Below, piece after piece: positions 7,074 through 14,228 of a stretch of DNA of 64,000 bases. Source of the stretch: Desulfobulbaceae bacterium BRH_c16a. Its GTDB lineage: Bacteria; Desulfobacterota; Desulfobulbia; Desulfobulbales; Desulfocapsaceae. The position numbers and the translations under genes are program-made. Location: contig LADS01000070.1 of NCBI GenBank assembly GCA_000961725.1, forward strand, positions 1-64,000, in the 5' to 3' direction. The notes under the pieces were generated by a model that saw only the letters and a list, made by a program, of their open reading frames with translations, was not told the origin of the DNA and did not search any database. How positions within the stretch are numbered: position 1 is the stretch's first letter; each line of letters begins with the position of its first letter.

Positions 7074-8218
7074 TGTTTACTTGCATAATTAAACGATATA
7101 ATCTAGACTCCTTTCATCCTCTACATGAAAGGAGTCGCCTATGCCGAGAAAAGCCTCGCCTCCGCCATGCACCGAAAAAGATCGCCAGACCCTTAGGGAA
7201 TGGGCAGGCAGTCGAAGCATGGAGGCGCGTTTGGTCGAACGAGCACGTATGATCTGCAAACTTCTTGACGGAGAATCCGTCAGCAAAGTCGCCAGCGACC
7301 TTAATGTGCGTCCGAATATGATCATCGATTGGCGCAACCGCTTTGCCATTCAAGGAATTGCTGGGTTGTACGATCGGCCACGTTCCGGCAAGCCGCCCAA
7401 ATATGACGAAGAGTTCCGCGCACAGGTTTTAAAAACATTGGAGCAGCCTCCGCCTCGCGGCCAGTCCTGCTGGGACGGCCCGGCAGTTGCCAGGCATCTC
7501 GGCGCATCCGATGATGCAGTCTGGCGTGTACTTCGCAAACAAAACATCTGTCTGGCCCGGCAACGAAGCTGGTGTGTCAGCACCGATCCAGAGTTTGCAC
7601 CAAAAGCTGCCGATATTGTTGGACTCTATCTGGCCCCGCCTGAGAAAGCTTTGGTGATCTCGGTGGATGAAAAACCAAGCATTCAGGCTTTAGAGCGAGC
7701 TACGGGCTATGTCTGCACCAGCAACGGCAAAATTGTCCGCGGCCTCAAGAGTACCTATAAGCGGCACGGCACCTTGAATCTTTTTGCCGCGCTGAACGTG
7801 GCCACGGGTGCCATTCATACGCAGACCACGGAGTTTAAAAGGCGCGTAGAGTTTTTGGCGTTCATGGACCAGGTGCTCTTGGAGTTGCCCGGCAGTAACG
7901 AGAAAGAAATTCATGTCATTCTCGATAATTATTGTATTCACAAACGCAATGACGAATGGCTGGCGCGACACCCGAACGTCAAGTTTCATTTTACACCGAC
8001 TTCTGCAAGTTGGCTAAACCAAGTGGAGATATGGTTCGGAATCCTCTCCCGCAAAGCCCTGAAGAATGCTAGCTTTCAAAGCGTAAACGAACTATGTGCA
8101 GCCATCGAAGCCTTTGTCGAAGCTTATCAACTGAACGCCAAGCCTTTCGTGTGGCGCAAGCGAGAAGTCAAAGGCTCGCAACTGAGAAATACTATCTCGA
8201 ACTTATGCAAGTAAACAC
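7074..8218 (+). mobile_element. Intact IS630-family insertion sequence (1,145 bp)
   Basis: Perfect 16-bp terminal inverted repeats GTGTTTACTTGCATAA (7074-7089) and its complement (8203-8218) enclose a single transposase gene. The element is flanked by TA at 7072-7073 and 8219-8220, the target duplication of IS630/Tc1 elements; including TA and one matching outer base the ends are symmetrical over 19 bp. It sits between the Usp gene and a broken zraP-like copy. Confidence 0.95.
7141..8214 (+). CDS. IS630-family transposase (DDE)
   Basis: 357 residues, full length. The N-terminal helix-turn-helix region (SVSKVASDLNVRPNMIIDWR) is followed by a DDE/RNase H-like catalytic domain. The acidic residues are visible in VISVDEKPSIQALE, HVILDNYCIHK and WLNQVEIWFGIL. 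The preceding GAAAGGAG is a strong ribosome site. The stop codon lies inside the right terminal repeat. Nothing suggests inactivation, so the element may be mobile. Confidence 0.95.
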   Translation: MPRKASPPPCTEKDRQTLREWAGSRSMEARLVERARMICKLLDGESVSKVASDLNVRPNMIIDWRNRFAIQGIAGLYDRPRSGKPPKYDEEFRAQVLKTLEQPPPRGQSCWDGPAVARHLGASDDAVWRVLRKQNICLARQRSWCVSTDPEFAPKAADIVGLYLAPPEKALVISVDEKPSIQALERATGYVCTSNGKIVRGLKSTYKRHGTLNLFAALNVATGAIHTQTTEFKRRVEFLAFMDQVLLELPGSNEKEIHVILDNYCIHKRNDEWLARHPNVKFHFTPTSASWLNQVEIWFGILSRKALKNASFQSVNELCAAIEAFVEAYQLNAKPFVWRKREVKGSQLRNTISNLCK

Positions 8219-8248
8219 TAGTTGGTTTAACATCTCTTCCCTCTTGCT

Positions 8249-8466
8249 ATCAGCGCGTTATACTCGCCTTGTTTGGCGGCAAGATCCAAACGGGGTTTTG
8301 CTGTTTTTCATAGAAGCCCTGATAGTTGCCGCCGCCGTTGACCATTGCCATCGGACCACCCATGGGGACCGCCGCCCCAGTATCCGTCCCAATAACAGGC
8401 GAATGACAGGGTGCTGGTCAGGGTGATGGCTGCCGCCGCTGCGATGATGAGCAACGAATTTTTCAT
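8249..8466 (-). pseudogene. Truncated, frameshifted zraP-like copy
   Basis: It starts exactly like copy 2 (MKNSLLIIAAAAAIT, then CYWDGYWGG), but four extra bases near 8367-8372 break the frame. Similarity stops near 8249, around codon 70 of the family, about 30 bp from the IS630 right end. A second short deletion is visible around 8285-8300. It is a remnant of another tandem copy. Confidence 0.85.
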
Positions 8467-8515
8467 GGTTCTTATCTCCTTGGGTTGTTTGGGGTACTTG
8501 ATTGTTTGATGTCCA

Positions 8516-8556
8516 GAGAGACGAGAATCCGATACGGTCGGGTCGCCTCGTCTCTC
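8516..8556 (-). terminator. Intercistronic hairpin after copy 2
   Basis: GAGAGACGAG (8516-8525) pairs perfectly with CTCGTCTCTC (8547-8556); a short inner CCGA/TCGG stem fits in the loop. No T-run follows, so it may protect or attenuate the mRNA. Confidence 0.6.
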
Positions 8557-8566
8557 GTGATTGCTA

Positions 8567-8944
8567 TTACCAGCATCCGCCCATCATGGCGTATCCGTTC
8601 ATATGGCCAGAGTGTCCGGCGCCTCGGGTAGGCAGATTAAAAGACTTGGCCTCGGCGCTCAACTGATCGTGGAGCACGGTCATTTCCCGGCTCAGATCCC
8701 CGGCGCGCTGGGGGTCGGGGTTGGTTGTGGCCATCAACGCGCTGTACTCGCCCTGTTTGGCGGCAAGATCCTGGCGGATTTTTGCGGTTTTTTCGTAGAA
8801 GCCCTGAGAGTTACCGCTGTTGTCCATTGCCACCGGCCCACCCATGGGGCCACCCCAGTATCCGTCCCAATAACAGGCGAATGACAGGGTGCTGGTCAGG
8901 GTGATGGCTGCCGCCGCTGCGATGATGAGCAACGAATTTTTCAT
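8567..8944 (-). CDS. ZraP-like periplasmic protein, copy 2
   Basis: 125 residues. It has a signal peptide (MKNSLLIIAAAAAIT), a mature start CYWDGYWGG, a helical pair (QDLAAKQGEYSALMA, REMTVLHDQLSAEAK) and a tail rich in Gly, His and Met (GAGHSGHMNGYAMMGGCW). The mature part is identical to copies 3 and 4; only two signal-peptide residues differ (NSL for KSI), as in the adjacent broken copy. No sigma-54 promoter lies directly upstream, so it is probably co-transcribed from the promoter at 10470-10485. The expected role is zinc/envelope-stress chaperone and feedback regulator of the ZraSR-like pair, by family. Confidence 0.85.
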   Translation of the reverse strand: MKNSLLIIAAAAAITLTSTLSFACYWDGYWGGPMGGPVAMDNSGNSQGFYEKTAKIRQDLAAKQGEYSALMATTNPDPQRAGDLSREMTVLHDQLSAEAKSFNLPTRGAGHSGHMNGYAMMGGCW

Positions 8945-8993
8945 GGTTCTTATCTCCTTGGGTTGTTTGGGGTACTTGATTGTTTGATGTCCA

Positions 8994-9034
8994 GAGAGAC
9001 GAGAATCCGATACGGTCGGGTCGCCTCGTCTCTC
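8994..9034 (-). terminator. Intercistronic hairpin after copy 3
   Basis: Same perfect 10-bp stem (GAGAGACGAG/CTCGTCTCTC) as after copy 2, in the next duplication unit. Confidence 0.6.
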
Positions 9035-9044
9035 GTGATTGCTA

Positions 9045-9422
9045 TTACCAGCATCCGCCCATCATGGCGTATCCGTTCATATGGCCAGAGTGTCCGGCGC
9101 CTCGGGTAGGCAGATTAAAAGACTTGGCCTCGGCGCTCAACTGATCGTGGAGCACGGTCATTTCCCGGCTCAGATCCCCGGCGCGCTGGGGGTCGGGGTT
9201 GGTTGTGGCCATCAACGCGCTGTACTCGCCCTGTTTGGCGGCAAGATCCTGGCGGATTTTTGCGGTTTTTTCGTAGAAGCCCTGAGAGTTACCGCTGTTG
9301 TCCATTGCCACCGGCCCACCCATGGGGCCACCCCAGTATCCGTCCCAATAACAGGCGAATGACAGGGTGCTGGTCAGGGTGATGGCTGCTGCCGCTGCGA
9401 TGATGAGTATCGATTTTTTCAT
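9045..9422 (-). CDS. ZraP-like periplasmic protein, copy 3
   Basis: 125 residues, identical in protein sequence to copy 4 and, after the signal peptide, to copy 2. The signal peptide begins MKKSILIIAAAAAIT like copy 1, so the 5' end of this unit resembles copy 1 and the rest resembles copy 2, a sign of recombination or gene conversion between units. The leader TTCTCTCCTTGG upstream on the minus strand supplies an AAGGAGA ribosome site. Function as for copy 1, with dosage as the likely benefit of duplication. Confidence 0.85.
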   Translation of the reverse strand: MKKSILIIAAAAAITLTSTLSFACYWDGYWGGPMGGPVAMDNSGNSQGFYEKTAKIRQDLAAKQGEYSALMATTNPDPQRAGDLSREMTVLHDQLSAEAKSFNLPTRGAGHSGHMNGYAMMGGCW

Positions 9423-9474
9423 GGTTCTTCTCTCCTTGGTGTGTTGTTTGGGGTACTTGATTGTTTGATGTCCA

Positions 9475-9515
9475 GAGAGACGAGAATCCGATACGGTCGG
9501 GTCGCCTCGTCTCTC
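9475..9515 (-). terminator. Intercistronic hairpin after copy 4
   Basis: Perfect GAGAGACGAG/CTCGTCTCTC stem, third occurrence, with a 21-nt loop. Confidence 0.6.
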
Positions 9516-9525
9516 GTGATTGCTA

Positions 9526-9903
9526 TTACCAGCATCCGCCCATCATGGCGTATCCGTTCATATGGCCAGAGTGTCCGGCGCCTCGGGTAGGCAGATTAAA
9601 AGACTTGGCCTCGGCGCTCAACTGATCGTGGAGCACGGTCATTTCCCGGCTCAGATCCCCGGCGCGCTGGGGGTCGGGGTTGGTTGTGGCCATCAACGCG
9701 CTGTACTCGCCCTGTTTGGCGGCAAGATCCTGGCGGATTTTTGCGGTTTTTTCGTAGAAGCCCTGAGAGTTACCGCTGTTGTCCATTGCCACCGGCCCAC
9801 CCATGGGGCCACCCCAGTATCCGTCCCAATAACAGGCGAATGACAGGGTGCTGGTCAGGGTGATGGCTGCTGCCGCTGCGATGATGAGTATCGATTTTTT
9901 CAT
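9526..9903 (-). CDS. ZraP-like periplasmic protein, copy 4
   Basis: 125 residues, 100% identical at the protein level to copy 3, and the surrounding ~480 bp is nearly identical too. Signal peptide, CYWDGYWGG start, paired helices and the GHMNGYAMMGGCW tail are all intact. Transcription probably continues from copy 5. Confidence 0.85.
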   Translation of the reverse strand: MKKSILIIAAAAAITLTSTLSFACYWDGYWGGPMGGPVAMDNSGNSQGFYEKTAKIRQDLAAKQGEYSALMATTNPDPQRAGDLSREMTVLHDQLSAEAKSFNLPTRGAGHSGHMNGYAMMGGCW

Positions 9904-9955
9904 GGTTCTTCTCTCCTTGGTGTGTTGTTTGGGGTACTTGATTGTTTGATGTCCA

Positions 9956-9996
9956 GAGAGACGAGAATCCGATACGGTCGGGTCGCCTCGTCTCTC
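9956..9996 (-). terminator. Intercistronic hairpin after copy 5
   Basis: Perfect GAGAGACGAG/CTCGTCTCTC stem. It is the first hairpin met by transcripts from the sigma-54 promoter, so it could make copy 5 the most abundant product. Confidence 0.6.
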
Positions 9997-10006
9997 GTGA
10001 TTGCTA

Positions 10007-10384
10007 TTACCAGCATCCGCCCATCATGGCGTATCCGTTCATATGGCCATAGTTTCCGGTGCCTGGCGCCGACAGGTTAAAAGACCTGGCCTCGGCGCTC
10101 AACTGATCGTGGAGCACGGTCATTTCCCGGCTCAGATCCCCGGCGCGCTGGGGGTCGGGGTTGGTTGTGGCCATCAACGCGCTGTACTCGCCCTGTTTGG
10201 CGGCAAGATCCTGGCGGATTTTTGCGGTTTTCTCATAGAAGCCCTGGTAGTTACCGCCGTTGACCATTGCCATCGGCCCATCCATGGGCCCGCCCCAGTA
10301 TCCATCCCAATAGCATGCGAACGCCTGGGTGCCGGTAAGGGTGATGGTAGCGATTGCAGCAAGAGCGAGAATCGATTTTTTCAT
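10007..10384 (-). CDS. ZraP-like periplasmic protein, copy 5 (promoter-proximal)
   Basis: 125 residues, the most diverged tandem copy. The signal peptide is MKKSILALAAIATITLTGTQ and the mature part starts CYWDGYWGGPMDGP. The helical pair is conserved (QDLAAKQGEYSALMA, REMTVLHDQLSAEAR), and the tail GNYGHMNGYAMMGGCW resembles copy 1. It is divergently transcribed from the zraS-like kinase, exactly the arrangement of zraP and zraSR in enterobacteria. The sigma-54 promoter lies 86 bp upstream, with inverted activator half-sites beyond it. The likely role is zinc-binding periplasmic chaperone/repressor. Confidence 0.88.
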   Translation of the reverse strand: MKKSILALAAIATITLTGTQAFACYWDGYWGGPMDGPMAMVNGGNYQGFYEKTAKIRQDLAAKQGEYSALMATTNPDPQRAGDLSREMTVLHDQLSAEARSFNLSAPGTGNYGHMNGYAMMGGCW

Positions 10385-10469
10385 GGTTGTGTCTCCTTGT
10401 GGTGTTTGAGGTACTTGGTTGTTGTAACGTTTAAAGCCAATTGTTCTTAGTTGCTGTTGGTAGAGTTAT

Positions 10470-10485
10470 TCCAAGATCCATGCCA
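10470..10485 (-). promoter_or_regulatory. Sigma-54 promoter of the zraP-like array
   Basis: On the minus strand TGGCATG-GATC-TTGGA matches the -24/-12 consensus with one -12 mismatch. It drives copy 5 and probably copies 4-2. It is the counterpart of the element at 5598-5613. Confidence 0.85.
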
Positions 10486-10569
10486 TACTTCAGGAAACAA
10501 AAAATGTTCTAAAATATAGGTATATTACCCAGATATTTCATCTGTTCGCAATCCATCCGACATGGTCTG

Positions 10570-10631
10570 ATGGGTATTTTGGCCCCACTGGTTCAACGAA
10601 AGGCAGAGTAAAATGTTTACAAAGTACCCAT
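10570..10631. promoter_or_regulatory. Inverted activator site (UAS), copy 2
   Basis: ATGGGTA (10570-10576) and TACCCAT (10625-10631) are separated by 48 bp, exactly as at 5698-5759, and lie between the sigma-54 promoter and the kinase start. They are likely bound by the ZraR-like regulator; the site could also feed back on kinase expression. Confidence 0.65.
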
Positions 10632-10674
10632 TCGTTCGTATGGTAGGGCCATCAATCTATTCTTCGGAGGGGTT

Positions 10675-12444
10675 ATGATTCCAAAACAAAAGCCCAAAGG
10701 TCGCCTGCGCTTACCCACATCACCGTGGATGATCATCGGATCGGTGGTCATCCTGCTGATTGTCGTGGTGGTGTTTGCGGCACAAAATTACAGCCGCGAA
10801 AAGCAATACATGTCCCTGATTTTAGCTGAAAAAGGGGCAGTAATTGCCAAGGCGGTAGAAGCCGGAGCCCGGACAGGAATGATGGGCATGATGTGGGGGG
10901 GGAGGCAGATCCAAACATTGATCGAGGAGACCGCTCAGCTACCCGGTGTGCTCTATATTACAGTGACAAACCGTGACGGTCTGGTCCAGGCAAGCAGCAA
11001 TCGCGAACTGATAGGTGCCCGGCTTGCCGGTCTCTTGGCGTCTGGTAGTCAACCGTCGGAAAAAATCAGCTGGCGATTTAAAGATATCGGCAATCAGCAG
11101 CAATCGTTTGAAGTTTCAAGGGCCTTTGCATTGATTGCAGGCCAGGGCGGCGGGATGCATCACCAAAGCGGCGCGATAATGTCGCAGGGTGACGACTGGT
11201 GTTCTCCAGGAGGAGAAGGCGGCGGAGAGAAAGTCATCCTGGTGGGTTTGGATCCCCAACCTTTTCAGGATGCGGCCAGAGAAGATCTTCGCAACACCGC
11301 TGTCATTTCAGGCGTCTTGATCGTGCTGGGAATGGCCGGGTTCATATCTCTGTTTTGGCTGCAGAGCTATCGCACGTCCCAAAGGTCGCTTCAGGATACC
11401 AGCGCCATTGCCGATCAGGTTGTCAAAAGTCTTCCCGTGGGGTTGCTTGCGACCGATAAGGATGGAAAGATATCAATTTACAACAAGGCTGCCGAGCGGA
11501 TAACAGGGCTTGATTTGAAGAATGCCCGGGGAAACGAACCGGCAAGTATAATGCCGGCAAATTTTTGCGGTTTGAGGGAATACCTGGATCGTGGCGAGTC
11601 GATATCCGAAAAAGAAATGGAGTGTGAATTCACCGAAGATAAGGCTGTCCCGGTCAGCATCAGCGCATCGAGTATCGTCAATGAAGAAGGGAACTTTGTC
11701 GGGCAAGTGCTGATTCTTCGCGATCTGGGCGAGATCCGCCGATTGGAGGAGGAAGTTCGCCGCAAGGAAAAATTGGCGGCTATCGGTGGCCTTGCCGCCG
11801 GTGTGGCCCACGAAATCCGCAACCCGTTGAGTTCCATCAAGGGCATAGCCTCCTATTACAAAAGCAAATTCGCCGATGACAGCGAGGACAAAGAGATGGC
11901 CGGGGTCATGATCGAGGAGGTGGATCGTTTGGGCCGGGTTATCAGTCAATTGCTGGAATTCGCAAGGCCGGCGGAGTTGAAGTTGAGTCCGGCCAATCTC
12001 AATGAAATCCTTGAACATTCGGCCAGGCTGGTAAAACAGGAGGCAATCGCCAAAAATATCCGGATCGAATTGGACCTTACACCGAAAGGGGAACCGGTGG
12101 TGGTCGATCCGGATCGGCTGACCCAGTGTTTCCTGAATGTCTACCTGAATGGTCTGCAAGCAATGGAAAATGGCGGTCGACTGACAATCAGCAGTTACAT
12201 CAAGGGCGGCAGCTTCGCCGTCGACATCAAGGACAGCGGTTCGGGAATATCCGTAGATGATTTAGCCAAGATATTCGACCCGTATTTTACCACGAAGGCG
12301 AAGGGCACCGGGTTGGGTCTGGCGATCGTTCACAAGATCGTCGAAGCCCACCAGGGTCAGGTGAAAGTGCGCAGCACCATCGGTCAAGGCACTGTGTTTT
12401 CCTTTAATCTGCCGCTAAGGCCAACTGGGGTGAGGTCTTTATGA
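10675..12444 (+). CDS. ZraS-like sensor histidine kinase
   Basis: 589 residues. Membrane helices lie at ~18-38 and ~210-230 and enclose a periplasmic domain of ~170 residues with soft-metal candidates (TGMMGMMWGG at 68-76; GGGMHHQSG at 158-166; DDWCSPGGEGGGE at 173-185). A PAS domain (~245-355) is followed by HisKA with the phospho-accepting His379 (AAGVAHEIRNPLSS) and a HATPase domain (DSGSGIS, DPYFTTKAKGTGLGLAIV). The ribosome site CGGAGGGG precedes the ATG. It overlaps the regulator by 4 nt (ATGA) and is divergent from the zraP-like genes. The predicted role is sensing periplasmic metal/envelope stress and phosphorylating the adjacent activator. The metal ligand is inferred, not shown. Confidence 0.88.
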   Translation: MIPKQKPKGRLRLPTSPWMIIGSVVILLIVVVVFAAQNYSREKQYMSLILAEKGAVIAKAVEAGARTGMMGMMWGGRQIQTLIEETAQLPGVLYITVTNRDGLVQASSNRELIGARLAGLLASGSQPSEKISWRFKDIGNQQQSFEVSRAFALIAGQGGGMHHQSGAIMSQGDDWCSPGGEGGGEKVILVGLDPQPFQDAAREDLRNTAVISGVLIVLGMAGFISLFWLQSYRTSQRSLQDTSAIADQVVKSLPVGLLATDKDGKISIYNKAAERITGLDLKNARGNEPASIMPANFCGLREYLDRGESISEKEMECEFTEDKAVPVSISASSIVNEEGNFVGQVLILRDLGEIRRLEEEVRRKEKLAAIGGLAAGVAHEIRNPLSSIKGIASYYKSKFADDSEDKEMAGVMIEEVDRLGRVISQLLEFARPAELKLSPANLNEILEHSARLVKQEAIAKNIRIELDLTPKGEPVVVDPDRLTQCFLNVYLNGLQAMENGGRLTISSYIKGGSFAVDIKDSGSGISVDDLAKIFDPYFTTKAKGTGLGLAIVHKIVEAHQGQVKVRSTIGQGTVFSFNLPLRPTGVRSL

Positions 12445-13820
12445 GTACACAACAAAAAACCGCGCATATCCTTATCGTCGATGACGATTCCAACCATCTG
12501 AAGATCCTTCAAACCATAATCAGAAGCTGGGGCTACCAGGTCTCCATGGCCGACGATGGCAGCGTTGCGGTGGAAAACATCAAAGAGCGGCCGTTTGATT
12601 TGGTCCTGATGGATGTCCGTATGACCCGGATGAATGGGATCGAAGCCCTTCGGCATATCAAGCAATACAACCCAGCCATTCCGATTCTCATAATGACCGC
12701 CTACTCTTCGGTCGATACGGCGGTCGAGGCGCTGAAAGCCGGGGCCTATGATTATTTGATCAAACCCCTGGACTTCGAGGTACTCAAACTCAGTCTGTCC
12801 CGCACCTTGGAGCATTCCGGCCTGAAAGCCGAAAATGCAACGTTGAAATCGAAGATGGGTGCCGATTACGACTTGAGAAATATCATCGGCAAGAGCAGGC
12901 CGATGAAGGAATTGGTCGAAATGCTGGCTATGGTCGCGCCTTCTGAGGCAACCGTTTTGATCACCGGGAAAAGCGGAACGGGGAAAGAGTTGATCGCCAA
13001 ATCCATCCATCACAACAGCCGGCGCAAGGACCAGTCCCTGGTGGTGGTCAACTGTGCAGCGCTTACCGAGACCTTGCTCGAATCGGAACTCTTTGGCCAT
13101 GAGAAAGGGGCATTCACCGGAGCCGACAAACGCCGTGAGGGTCGCTTCATGCTGGCCGACAAGGGAACCATTTTTCTCGATGAAATCGGTGAAACCTCCC
13201 CAGCGATGCAGGCCAAACTGCTGCGGGTCATTCAGGAAAGGGAAATCCAGCGGGTTGGCGGGGAAGAGACGTTGAGCGTGGATGTGCGCATTTTGGCCGC
13301 AACCAATCGAAACCTGGAAGAGGAGGTAAAAAGCGGAAAATTTCGCGAAGATCTTTTTTACCGCCTGAATGTTGTCACCCTGCGAATTCCGCCCTTATGC
13401 GAACGGCAAGATGACATTCCGCTGCTTGCCCAGTATTTCCTCGAAAAATTCGCCAAAAAAAACCACAAACAGGTCAAGGGATTTACGCCCTTGGCCATGG
13501 ACATGCTGCTGAAACACCCGTGGCCCGGCAACGTCAGAGAACTGGAAAACACGATCGAACGTGCCGTGATTCTGCTGCTGGACGAGCATATCACCGAGAA
13601 AGAGTTGCCCGTCACCATCACGGAAAGCTACACCGAGAAGAGCGATTGGGTCGAGCCATCGGTACCGGTTGTCGCCAATCGTCCTTTAGAGGAGATTGAA
13701 AAAGAAGCGATTCTGGCCACCCTTGAAGAGAGTGGCGGCAACAAAAGCGTAACTGCCCGAAATCTAGGTATAAACCGTAAAACTCTTTACAAAAAATTGA
13801 AGGAGTATGGCATTGAGTAG
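12441..13820 (+). CDS. ZraR-like sigma-54-dependent response regulator
   Basis: 459 residues with the full NtrC-family layout. The receiver domain is at 1-125 (phospho-acceptor Asp58 in FDLVLMDVRMT). The AAA+ domain is at ~145-380, with Walker A GKSGTGKE and the sigma-54 contact loop GAFTGA. A Fis-type helix-turn-helix lies at the end (NKSVTARNLGINRKTLYKKL). The start is coupled to the kinase stop. The likely targets are the inverted ATGGGTA/TACCCAT sites at 5.7 and 10.6 kb and the two sigma-54 promoters. Confidence 0.93.
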   Translation: MSTQQKTAHILIVDDDSNHLKILQTIIRSWGYQVSMADDGSVAVENIKERPFDLVLMDVRMTRMNGIEALRHIKQYNPAIPILIMTAYSSVDTAVEALKAGAYDYLIKPLDFEVLKLSLSRTLEHSGLKAENATLKSKMGADYDLRNIIGKSRPMKELVEMLAMVAPSEATVLITGKSGTGKELIAKSIHHNSRRKDQSLVVVNCAALTETLLESELFGHEKGAFTGADKRREGRFMLADKGTIFLDEIGETSPAMQAKLLRVIQEREIQRVGGEETLSVDVRILAATNRNLEEEVKSGKFREDLFYRLNVVTLRIPPLCERQDDIPLLAQYFLEKFAKKNHKQVKGFTPLAMDMLLKHPWPGNVRELENTIERAVILLLDEHITEKELPVTITESYTEKSDWVEPSVPVVANRPLEEIEKEAILATLEESGGNKSVTARNLGINRKTLYKKLKEYGIE

Positions 13821-13833
13821 ATACTCGGGCAGA

Positions 13834-14157
13834 TCACGACTTCCAGCCAGCCACGATGATCGCCATGCCTAGCAAGGTGACGCCAGCCCCAACCCAGTCA
13901 AAAGCAGATAATTTGACCCCATCAACCACTCGGAGCCAAACCAGGGCGATTGTTACATAGACCCCGCCATAAGCAGCATACACCCGGCCGCTGGCGACGG
14001 GGTGCAGGCTCAGCAGCCAAACGAACAGCGCCAGACTTGCTGCGGCAGGCATCAGCAACCAAAACGGTCCACCTTTACGCAACCAAACATAGGGCAGGAA
14101 GCAACCGATGATTTCTGCCAACGCCGTTACGACAAATAGCATTGTGGTTTTCAGCAT
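13834..14157 (-). CDS. YnfA/UPF0060-family small membrane protein
   Basis: 107 residues from the ATG at 14157; a TTG eight codons upstream is less likely. Four membrane helices fill the protein. The family signature is clear: ALAEIIGCFLPYVWLRKG, then LHPVASGRVYAAYGGVYVTI. UPF0060 proteins are small multidrug-transporter-like four-helix proteins of unknown substrate. The gene faces the zraSR-like pair tail to tail with only 13 bp between. A second, broken member of the family lies at 27363-27694. Confidence 0.9.
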   Translation of the reverse strand: MLKTTMLFVVTALAEIIGCFLPYVWLRKGGPFWLLMPAAASLALFVWLLSLHPVASGRVYAAYGGVYVTIALVWLRVVDGVKLSAFDWVGAGVTLLGMAIIVAGWKS

Positions 14158-14228
14158 AAGGTTCTCAACGGCAATTCTCAAGATACAGGCATGTTGCCGA
14201 GTTGGTTCATTTTTAGTTTCAGCGTTTC

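Larger units (their letters stand above)
8467..10006 (-). repeat. Tandem duplication array carrying zraP-like genes
   Basis: Three units of 478-481 bp, each holding one gene, a hairpin and a leader, are nearly identical at the DNA level (8467-8944, 8945-9422, 9423-9903). Copy 5 (10007-10384) is diverged. Because the intergenic DNA is as conserved as the genes, the duplications are recent or homogenised by recombination. Confidence 0.9.

Noticed and set aside
11473..12159. Minus-strand frame opposite the ZraS-like kinase
   Set aside because: The plus strand has complete PAS, HisKA and HATPase motifs; the reverse frame is a shadow.
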